A model generated the notes under the pieces. It was not told where the DNA came from and did no database searches. It saw only the letters and a program-made list of their open reading frames with translations. From contig QLIY01000578.1 in NCBI GenBank assembly GCA_003260075.1, positions 40,409 to 104,408 on the forward strand: a stretch of DNA of 64,000 nucleotides, read 5' to 3'. The position numbers and the translations under genes were made by a program. Positions 45,498 to 56,800 of the stretch are shown piece by piece; the stretch's first letter is position 1, and each line of letters begins with the position of its first letter. Source of the DNA: Phallusia mammillata (lineage: Eukaryota > Chordata > Ascidiacea > Phlebobranchia > Ascidiidae).

Positions 45498-46297
45498 CTA
45501 ATTTTGTTTTACAAAGACAGAAGAAATTCATCATCGTAATGTTCAAATTATAAACATGCGCAAGAAATTGGATCAGTGTTGCCATGTCACAAAGTAAAAG
45601 AACAATCTCCCCACCCGTATGTTAACCTAAATCAAAACATAGAGTTGTTTTGATATCAAATTAAGTTGGACAAATACATACGGCCCAAAACTAATTTATA
45701 CCTTAAACTGGCACCAGAAAGATTTTTTAATTCCAAGTCAATCAAAGTGAGGTCTCAAGTCTTTAAAGTTGGGGAGAAGTCGTTGAATAGACTTGAGTCT
45801 ACCTAACACTGGTTCTTAACACTAGAAATCATTTTACACTTGTGTAGCACTGTTTCTTATTCTCAACTGTGCAATAGTTTTTCATCTTATTTTTTTACCA
45901 AGTTTATCAGCTTATTGTGGTTTTTACATCGTAATAGTATGATAACTCAGACAAAATATTGTGGTTAAAGTTTTTTTGCAATGGTGCTGTTCCGGAAAAC
46001 AAAATGAATATGATCTGGCATACCAAGTCTTATTGCAAAGAAGCAGTCTTGATCATATGTTGTTCCTTTATTGTAATTTTGTGTAAAGTTTTGTACCATG
46101 CAGTTGTTGCTTTTTATGTCTGCAACTGTACTTTTGGGTCAATATTGATAAACACTGGATCATTCAGTTAAGTGAATTATGTTTTTAGATTATTAATCAT
46201 CTGTGAAGCTGATTCAATTTGCTTTTATTACAATTGCTTGGCAAGTGATGTACATATTTCTATGCACTACTGTCATCAGCCACATCCTCAGTTTTAA

Positions 46298-46490
46298 TAC
46301 ATACTTGGTAATACAAAATGCTTTGCACCAAATGTCTTCAATGTTCAACTTCAATACCACCCTAAGATGATCTTATTTAGTATTTGCACCCCCCCCCCTA
46401 CATACTTGGTAATACAAAATGCTTTGCACCAAATGTCTTCAATGTTTAACTTCAATACCACCCTGAGATGATCTTACTTACTATTTGCCC
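46298..46490. repeat. Poly-C-joined duplicate
   Basis: Copy 1 (46298-46388), C-run 46389-46398, copy 2 (46399-46490), with about four differences. Confidence 0.9.
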
Positions 46491-47317
46491 AGAGATCCAA
46501 TCTTGTGTCAAAATTAATCCTTTTTTCATAACTGGGCTGCTCTCTAAGCGAATATAAACCTATGCATTTTCGTTTATTTTGCACTGCACAGTAGGTGAAA
46601 GGCTTCAGGTCAAGAATAGTCCTATTGCACAAGTGACCTTAAAATAGGAATCGCCCATGAGCAAGTTAAACCAGCTTACAGGCATCTTAAGCGCATAAAG
46701 TTGAAGTAGAGAAAAGAAATGGCAAAAGCACAAGGTCCCAATGCCGCAATGTGATGATTAGTGTTTGGGTCTAGTCACAGGCTAAATACAGGAACAGTAA
46801 AAACAGTACACAGAAACTCATCTAGAACAAAAGTGTTGAAAGTACTGTGATTTACACACATGCAGTAACATTCCTAATGAGAAATATTTTGTTTTGGTAA
46901 CTGAGAAGTTGCTACTGACAACATGTCCTGTGCACGTTTGAAGTTGATGAAAGGCTGTTATGTTTTAAAAAGGTAAAACTAACGATGCCAGTAACAGACA
47001 TAAAAATCACATACATTGAAAAACTGATAATGGTCTTGTGGCCATACAAAAGTATAGGAATGGTCTTTGAAACGCAACATGAAAAGTATTCGATACTTGG
47101 GTGTCCTTACACATTCATGCGAAAAAATAGCAAGGCACTCAAAAAAGCACAGATTGTATCCGTAAAAAAGCAACATAGTAAATACCATCCTGTTGCTATA
47201 CATACATATCATTTGCAAAACAGTATTAACATGGAATGTTTGCATTGCGGAAATAAATTCGGATTGCTGGTTTAACATGTTTTGATTCATTTGATTTTGT
47301 TCACTACATCGCATAAG

Positions 47318-47572
47318 ACAAAAAATTACAGTTGAAACCTTCCTACTTAAACGAAAAGAGGTAAAAACTTTTTGGGAGGTTCAACAAGGTAAATTTACAA
47401 TGTCTTTATATAACCTTTTATGTGGAATCAAATAGCATGCCCCCCCCCCACAAAAAATTACAGTTGAAACCTTCCTACTTAAACGAAAAGAGGTAAACAA
47501 TTTTTGAGAGGTTCAACAAGGTAAATTTACAATGTCTTTATATAACCTTTTGTGTGGAATCAAATAGCATAT
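47318..47572. repeat. Poly-C-joined duplicate
   Basis: Copy 1 (47318-47439), C-run 47440-47449, copy 2 (47450-47572), with about four differences. Confidence 0.9.
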
Positions 47573-47823
47573 TCTATTAAAGTTTTTTGATGTAAGTATT
47601 ACATTAGTAGTCTTAGCCTGTTTTGCCCAATAACTAAGTTATACAAGTATTGACGTGCTTGCTTTGTTGGGTCGCGCCATGCGTAATAGAAAATAGAATA
47701 ATCTTGCGTATGAAACAAAAGCGCCAACATTATAAAGATCGCTACTGTAATACGAAAACACACTACGTAACCACTCAAAAGAAAGATTAAAAGTACTAAC
47801 TGAAGTACGTAAACTTGGTGACG

Positions 47824-50800
47824 TCACAATGTGGTGGAAATTACGTGCGAGAGGCCGTGTACGAAGAGTGTGGGGCCGAGCTGGTCACTGACTGCAGTTA
47901 ACATTCCGTTGTATTCTTTATACTTTGTCGCGTCGCGAGGTGGCGCTGGTAAGTATAGGAACGTAACGGCGGTCGCCTCGTGCTGGGATCGAATGAGGGT
48001 GTTGACCCGCTGTGCAAACAAAGAATATTTTATAGTGGCGTCATTGTGGTAAGACCTATGGTGACACTAAACGCATGCAATAAACATCCTTATATCAAAC
48101 AAGCGGCATTCTACGGTCTGTAAGCTTATACCTTTAGATACTTGGGTTGATCGTTTACAATCTTTGTCATCGGATGAGCGGCGTGTAAGTTCTCGCCGTT
48201 GTCTTGCTGCATCACGTGCTTGCTCGGTGTCTGAATGGTGGGGTCACCTGAGTTCAAATTGTCATCCGGATGGGTGGTCGGGTCACTCCAGGTCACCTGC
48301 TTGATCTCGGCGTTGATACGAACGGTCTGGAGAAATTCCTAAGGAAACAACATTAATATAAAGACGAATAGAGGTCACAAATAACCATACGTAGAATTTC
48401 TACCATTTAAAATCATTTTAAAAGTTAGCTATTTGAGATAAACCTCGAGCTCCTGGTCACCAGGTGTCACATAGGAATCATCTCCTGGTTCGACACACAG
48501 GAAAATACGGAGTTTGGTTTTCTTTTTCCAGAAAGGAGTCATGTTGAGGATGCAAGCCATCTGCATCAGGAAAACCGACGTCGTATCAAAGTATGACGTT
48601 GACTCGGTAGTCGCCTGGAAAATACGCTAAGCATTAAAAACTACACAGTTCGTTTGGAAAATAGCAAACGGATTAGTCGGGACCTCCTGCTTTAGTACCT
48701 AAATTACAATTTCTAACATAGAAGTTTCGAATTTTAATATAACATTGTAAATAAAAACAGCAACCTCGTCCACTAGAGGGGGATAAAGAGAGGTGCCTCC
48801 CCCTCCCCTTCTGTTGTTCGTGAGAAGCGGTTTGAGGAAGTTGATCGGCCAAACATCGATATAATGAACTCGATTTTTGTCTTGCATCACAGCCGTCTTG
48901 TCCAGCTACAAACATAATGCGTTGTTAATAAACGTTTACGAGTTATATGATAAAGTTTAAGAGTTAGACAGCGTGCATCAGCTAAGATGACCATAAATTC
49001 ATAAATGGGATCAGCCCTTTAGCGTTCATGCAGACCAGCGATCACGGCACACTCATATATAAATCATAGCCAGGACCAGTGTTTTTTTAAGGTGGTTTTG
49101 GCAAATTTCTCCAGCGGTTTCCCAAAATTTGGACTTGCAACTACAACTACAGTTTTTGGTATTTAAATGAAACACTTGCGGTCTCTTAAAACTACTTAGC
49201 GGTCACCCAAATCAAACCTTAAAAAAAACCTGGCCAGGACTATTAAAGGCGTTGTACCAGGTCTATCAAAAGTGCAGGTTATTCTAGCCTGTGCAATGCC
49301 ACATAGGAAATGCTTGTTTTTACAACGCTTCAATAGGCCTAGCGTACTTTGGTTTTAAAATCCATTGTGCGTTTACGATAGAGATGTAACTGGAAATTAG
49401 AAGCACTTTTTCTTGACCAAACGGATAACACAAATAAGCGTAACAATATGCGTACCATTCAAGGAAGAAGAGAAAAAATCACGGTAAAGTTGCTGTTGTT
49501 CTGCTTGTACACCATCAAAATACAAGAAAGTTGAATTCGAAAATACCTGGTCGAAATATCTCGCCAGACAGACGTTTTTGCGAAGTTTCAACGCATCATA
49601 AATGATGGCAACATATTCTTCCACTGGCAACCCGTGACCCTGCTCGCTTGCGTCATCGGAAAGGTCAAACGCTGAAGTTCCTGATTCGAAAAAGCTTCTC
49701 GACTCGAAGGTTTCATCCTCAGTTCGCCGTTCGTCAGCAATAATGGCCGACAGCCGTGACCTATAGTGATAAACTGCATTAAGACTTACTGTCATACAGT
49801 TATGTGATTTGTTTATAAATAATGAGGTTATGAGTTTAGGAAATGTTCGTGCCCTGCAGAAAAACATTTAGCACAGAAAAGGTCCGAAGTTCACCAAATG
49901 AATAAAATTACAAACCAAATTAAATCACAACTGATGCCATGTGACTGATTAGGAGTTATGGCAATCGTCCATTATTATTTCATCGCTGCTATAGCGGACA
50001 GGGAAAAAATAGAGAGTATCAGGGAAACAAGAGGGGGAAACATTTTGTGACTCACCCACTCCTTCGCTTCTTTTCACCGAAAGCTCCGACTTTAAGGAAA
50101 GTATCCTGACATGAACTGTCGTCGTAAAATCCAAGAACAAGAGTGTTGGGTTTCATTCCGCCCAAACCTGCCAATGTTAAGTTTTTTCTGTTGCTCTTAT
50201 TTAATTTTGGTCAACACAAAAAATATTTTTTACAGTTAGCACTTTTCCACACAGGGCGAATGTATCACTGCTACAAAAAAATGCAGTTCCATTCGCACTC
50301 CTGATGGAAATGGTGGCAAAAAAAAACTTTTCTAAACTGAACTAACATTCCCCATACACTGACCAACAGTTCACGAACATAGCCCATATTATAGTAAAAT
50401 GCCGAAAAGGGGTAATTGGTATCAGACTGAACAAACGATTTACACAAAAGATTGATTCTGGAATAGCAGGCTCATGGGAGAAGCGCAAGAGACCCCCCCC
50501 CCCCATTTTATAGTAAAATGCCGAAAAAGGGGTAATTGGTATCAGACTGAACAAACGATTTACACAAAAGACTGATTCTGGACTAGCAGGCTCATGGGAG
50601 AAGCTCAAGAGGCAGTCGGTACAACTTACCGGATATTCGTAGCAAGTGTTCTGTGCCTTCCCTCACCGAACCAGATAAAGTTAGCTCAACAAACGCTTTT
50701 ACATTCAGCTCATCCACTAAGTTTAGCCAGTGTTTGTATTCATAGTTTAAGATGTCTGTGTCCATGTCTGCCAGATGACCGATGCTCACGTGACCCAGTA

Positions 50801-53800
50801 CGTAAAGACCTGTGTAGAAAGACATATGTAAAGTTGCATTTATTTGTACACAGTGTTTAAAATCACCGCAAGACGTAGAATTCAATGCGTCAAGTAAAAA
50901 GCTAGCGAATAAAAAATATAACCATCAGCACCTGATTTCTTGATAGAGTTGATAAAATCAATCAACTGGCAACAAGAACGTGGATTTTTTACCATGAGAA
51001 GAATTTGTGGACGCCAAAATTTGACATGTTCTTTCCTTACATCCAGCATCAGCATGTATTTACGTACCTAGGTGTAAAAACAGTAATGCATTTATGTGTT
51101 CTTATGTTCAGATAAACACTGAACGCAAAACAAATACAATTTTGGTGAAATAAGTAACAAATGTAACAGTACAAGTACAGATTTTATACCATTAACGCAC
51201 AATGGGGTAATTACAAAAGTAGAAATACCTGGTGAAAGATAAGAGCCTGGCTGATGTAACCCCATGATGAGGAGGGGACCCTGTAGTGTATGATGATGAG
51301 TAAGATAACAAGAACAAGGACACTGATGGATGTGTAAATTGCATTGATAAGAAACATCATGGTGATGCAACTGATAAACCCAAGCAAACAGGTATGCCAA
51401 GTAAAATATTTAAAGGTCGGTCTGCAAAAATATATATTGTTAGGCCCGGTAATGGTTCACAAAAATTAGAGTAAAACAGTGCTCTCACTTTAAATAATCA
51501 TGCTGATAAGAGTGAAAAGAGAAAAAAGCAGTGGTGGGATGCAGACGGTTTGCGCCGGTTCGCACTGGTTCTTTAGAACCGTGTTACAAAATTATATGAG
51601 ATCAGCGAACCGGTTAGCATTACTGGTTGCTGTCAATGAACTTTTTGTAACAGTACCGGCTGAAAAAAATGACTTTTATGATAGAACCGGTTAACACCCC
51701 CCCCCCCATTACTGGTTGCTGTCAATGAACTTTTTGTAACAGTACCGGCTGAAATAAATGACTTTTGTGATAGAACCGGCTAACAAAAATGTGAATCCCA
51801 TCACTGGAAAAAAAGGTCATCTTAAATTGATTTTAACTAGCAAAGACCTTTTTCGGGGGGTTGAAATTAAAAAGAAGAAGATTTGCACCTGAAATTCGGA
51901 GCTGAAGCCCATTCCAGTGCAAGACAGGCAAGATCAGTTGCAGCATATGAGAAGAGGAAAAATATGGTGACAATGGGAGCAATGGTATTGACCTTGCCAG
52001 CAAACAATGTCATCTGAACCAGGAACCATGACACCAATACTGCAACAATGGGGTTTCCACTGTGTGTTGTTTTCGTAACTGGTCGCAGAAGAATTCCTAA
52101 GGGCAAATCATGGGTTAAGTTTTCCTTTCTTAATTTCCTGTTCAGCAGTTTTTAAGCACTATTGTTACCACCTTGGCAAAAATAAAAGTACATAGTCCTA
52201 AACAAACTTTTTGCATTATTTCATACTTTTTTCACACTGTTTAGGCCAGTGGTTCTTAACCTTTTTGATGTGGTTTCCCACTAACCCCCCCCCCCTCCCA
52301 CTAGTGGGAAATTTCCCACCGGTTAAGAACCACTGGTTTAGGCAGTGGTAACTTGCCCCCCCCCCTAAACAAACTTTTTGCATTATTTCATACTTTTTTC
52401 ACACTGTTTAGGCAGTGGTAACTTTATTTGCAACATGATCGTTTTCATAAACGTTAGCAGGCCCAAGGGATCAACTTTACCCCTGCAAAGTTTTGCTTTA
52501 ACTATGTATGCACAGTGGACAGCCTGGAGCCTGTGATCCAGTTACATAATTTGACTTGTGCAGTGAACAGGATAACCAACGCCTCATTTTCATCAAGCAG
52601 TTTGCATACAAATACAATTGCCCCATAATCGTTGCAAACTAGAGCGCCAGACAACACAAACAATGCTGGGATAAACCTGCTGCTTCAACAGCATGTAAGT
52701 GGCATGCATTAAATCCACAAAACTCATTACATCATCGCTTGGCGCACGGCACCCAAATCACGTACTATCAGACACCAAACAATAGTCACTTCACCTATAT
52801 AGGGCGATCAGTCAAAGGACACAACCACAGCCCATACAAAGTGTGTTCTGAATTAAATGCCTTCGGTGTTCACCATACAATCATTGCCTGGATTGGTCTG
52901 TAAAACTGCATATAAAAGCAGTAATGTTGTCAAGAAAATTTGTTGATTTTAATGCTGATTTGGGCAAGTTAACAAAAGCAATGGGCAAAACTTTTGATTT
53001 GAATTTTTGTAATGGTTGGACTTTGAAAATACGCAACCAACAGATTAGATAACAAAGAGCTGCCAGTCAAGTGCGTGGCGCAATAAAGTGGATTTGTCAC
53101 GTGAGCGAGAATGCGTTGTGTTGTTTCGCAACTTGTCTGGCTGTGAGCAAGTTGACGAAGCACCTACACTGGAACGCACAAAGCGTGGATTTTCTCATGC
53201 AAGTGTGACACGCGTGTTTACCATGATGCGAAGAAAGGGTCATAAATTAAAATGGAGATATGTGGTCTCAAGACAACAAACCCATGTCCTGCACCCGAAA
53301 AACCGGTTGAAGTGGTTTCAAACTGCAACAAACTGCACTTTGATCAGTACAATATAATACCATGAAGAGGAGCAAATTCCAAATTGCCTCAATTTATTGG
53401 CTTCTTGCGTTAATCGATATGCTTGGCGTATCAAACAACATATTTTGCATGTCGTAAATGCAACGCAAGGTGTAGTACAACTGTGTAGTACAACTTTTAA
53501 CCCCATATAAGTGACGGGTTAAAAGTGGTTTTCCGTAATGTAGCGATAGTTGAGTGAGAACATTATGCAGTCATGCACACGGCATGAGGCAGTTTTGTCA
53601 CGTGGGCGACAAAACGCATGCAAGAATACGGCAACAGTGAAATCATTTGCCTACACTTGAATGCCCACACACCAAGGTTGTTGGACCACCATCCTGTTAT
53701 TCTGTTTAAAAAATACGTCACACAGCATTTCGTCATACCGAACAACTCGTCTCGTGCCAGTGCGAGAAGAATCCTTGAAGCACCTATGAGGCAACTAAGT

Positions 53801-56800
53801 GCCGCGGAAAGCGATGACGCAAAAACTCCGATTGCGACCAGAGGTGACCACAAGTTGATGGAAAGGAGAAAACTGTAGCTACACTGCAGTAAAGCCCTTT
53901 AAAATATATAAAAACAATATAAAAGCCCCACAAATTGTGAAAAGGCGGAACATTAAAAAAAAATTAAATGAAAAAACGAAGGATTTGCCTGGGGGCTCGG
54001 TAATCAAGTTTTGTCATGGGTCATTAATTCTACATTAATTTTGATTGTTTTCTGTATTTTGTATGTATCCTATAAAGTACTCTACCTTGGCGATGTTGCA
54101 CTGATGAGAATCACCAGGATTGTGTAAACAAGGAAAGTTACGACGCAAGCAGCAATCGTTCCTACCGGAATAGATCTGCTCGGGTTTTTCAAGTCGCCTA
54201 CAGAACACAAATGGAGAAACAGTATTAAGATGTCAAAATACAAGAGTTTTCAACTTTTTTAAGATTTTGCTCTTAAAACTCAAAAATGCATAAATATGTC
54301 AGCCAGATTGACCCAATGTAGTGTACCCACCTGGTAACATCTTTTCTTTGCCTCAAACCAGTTTAAACCATTAAAAGCCCCCCCCCCCACGAAGGATTTG
54401 CCTGGGGGCTCGGTAATCAAGTTTTGTCATGGGTCAATAATTCTACATTAATTTTGATTGTTTTCTGTATTTTTTAAGTATCCTATAAAGTACTCTACCT
54501 TGGTGATGTTGCACTGATGAGAATCACCAGGATTGTGTAAACAAGGAAAGTTACGACGCAAGCAGCAATCGTTCCAACCGGGATAGATCTGCTCGGGTTT
54601 TTCAAGTCGCCTACAGAGCACAAGTGGAGATACAGTATTAAGATGTCAAATTACAAGAGTTGTAAAAAATTTTCTAGATTTTGCTCTTTAAACTCAATGC
54701 ATAAAAATTGTCAGCCGGATTGATCCAATGCAGTGGTCCCACCTGGTATCATCTTTTCTTTGCCTCAAACCAGTTTTAACCTTTATAAGGGGTTATATGG
54801 GTTACAGTGACATTGCAAACGTTTGTGTAAAATCTGCCACTTATTTTTAACCGGTCATTGGCAACGAAATGGGAACTTCCAATTGCGAAGCCCTAACATT
54901 GCACAAGCTGTGGGGATCGGCGCAGTATCAATCCCACTGCACGGCTTTTGCTTTCATTAGATGGGCGTTTCCACTAAAAACAGCTTGCAAGGACACACAT
55001 TGGATCCATCATCGCATGTTGGCTACCCGAGGTGATACGAGAATTTCTATGACAAGCGATACGGGAAGTCGGGTTGCGTCACCTCATGAAACGCCAGCAT
55101 ATCTCACGCAACGGGCAAACGCTGACTGTGTTGATGAAATGGCAAAATGCTGTTTTTTAGCAAGCAATGGTTTTGCTGCGGGCAAGATCTGCCTCGCAAG
55201 CTTAACGACCTACCAAGTCAGATACGCGACTTGCTTGATAGATCTTGTAACGAGCCCCGTCACTTGATTATGGCGTTTTAACGACAAAGACAAAGGCTTT
55301 GACGATATCAATACAACATACGGACTTAATTATTGTCTCATGCTCCGGTAAAGGAAGACTTACTTTAACCACAAACAAAACATAGTTTTTTGGTTATTTG
55401 AGCATTTGTTTCTAACTTCACTGTGTGACCTGTCAATGGCCAATTCCGATTGAAACAACCCACAAAGTTATTGGGTGTTTTGTTTTGGCATGAAGAATAA
55501 AATGTTGGAGGAAGTGCTTTTGGGTGCGCTAACACTTTTTTACGCCAGGCTTTACCAAGTAAAGGACAAGCACGTTCAAAACTTAACTGTGTACTGAGTA
55601 ACTTATGGACAATTTCGATTAAACGGAAAACATGAAATGCAAAGATTAAACAATTGGTACAAACAAAGATACGGTTTGACTTGTTGATCTATCTCATTAT
55701 TTTTTTTAAAAACTCTGTTACGTAACAAGCTACGTAGCACTCAGCGCCAGATGCGATATTTGTGCCATTGTTTGCAACAATTGGTTTAGCAAGTTTCCGC
55801 CAGGAGGTATTAAATATTTTGCTAAGCTTACAAATCGAAAAGCGGCGTCATAAGAAGCTAAAGTGATCATGCGTAATTTAGTATATAATGCTTAAAAGCT
55901 ATTTTAGCTTTAGATATGTTTCTAAATCAAAACACAAGCACCCGACACCAAGATACAGCACATTAAAGGTCGTTATAACTTTACATCGTAAAATGTTTCG
56001 TCGGTTTAGGTTAGAAGTACATGCAGTTGTTGTGCCTGTATCTGGTCGTTTCAAAGTGTAACCAAAGCACGGAACAGGCCCAGATAATTGCCTAAAATGA
56101 CATTAAAACAACACAAGTCGTGATTTTAATTTCAATGAATTTGCCACGCAACCCTAATTATAAATATATATTTAGCTGTTTAGTCAACATGGGCATTTTC
56201 CGATTTGTGTGAGCCTTTCGCAGAAGAATCACACGCACAATTAAAAGGCATTCAACAGGGAACTCACCAGACATGTTGGCCCCTGCCATGATACCAGTAC
56301 AACCGTTGAACAGAACGGCAAAAACTGTGACAAAGTTTTGCTTGGCGCCTGTTGTGTAATCCACGTTGAATTTTTCTGCAACAAAACAGTAAACATGTAG
56401 GTAAACAAAAGCATAAGGAAACAAAATCTTTTACAACCAAGCCTTATCTTAACTGGTATAACAGTGTTTAGGAGCCGAGTTAAAAAATATGTGAAGTTTG
56501 GGTGAAAAGTTCACAAAAACAGTGGTGAACTCTGAATTAGCGGTAATTAGTCGGTCAAATAGGGCAAAAATAGCCTGCTTTCCGTTTGCATTACATGTAA
56601 TCACATGTTAAACTCTCTCTTGCATATCGGGGCCGAGGTTACCAGAGTTCAAACACGTGCCAGACTGGCGTCTCGTGATACATAAACCAAGAACGCAAAG
56701 TGCCAGATTAACGCAGAATAAAGCGAATAGAAGTTAGGTCAAAAGTTAATTAACGCTGAACACATTCCAACAAAAATACAAAATCTGATAGCTTGTAGTT

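Larger units (their letters stand above)
45384..47823. other. Convergent intergenic region NAGLU / SLC12A9
   Basis: NAGLU (plus) and SLC12A9 (minus) both end here. Apart from the duplicates at 46298-46490 and 47318-47572 there is no supported exon; short open frames around 46980-47310 on both strands have no recognisable composition. Confidence 0.5.

Noticed and set aside
46979-47314. Overlapping 96- and 111-codon open frames on opposite strands
   Set aside because: Neither resembles a protein family, and both lie in the convergent 3' region between NAGLU and SLC12A9.
53088-53878. Two plus-strand open frames (89 and 86 codons)
   Set aside because: The second is antisense to SLC12A9 exon 8, and the first shows no splice structure or recognisable motif.
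9621-54388. CRISPR array, telomere-like repeat or prophage as the explanation of the regular repeats
   Set aside because: There is no constant repeat unit with unique spacers; the only common element is the C-run, and each flanking pair is locus-specific.
24165-54612. Genuine tandem exon duplications in TUT, NAGLU and SLC12A9
   Set aside because: Copies include intron flanks, stop abruptly at C-runs, would break phase if both were spliced, and include empty/occupied transposon alleles, so allelic interleaving fits better.
54869-55267. 132-codon open frame in SLC12A9 intron 6
   Set aside because: No domain, no splice partners and no composition bias expected of coding sequence in this genome.
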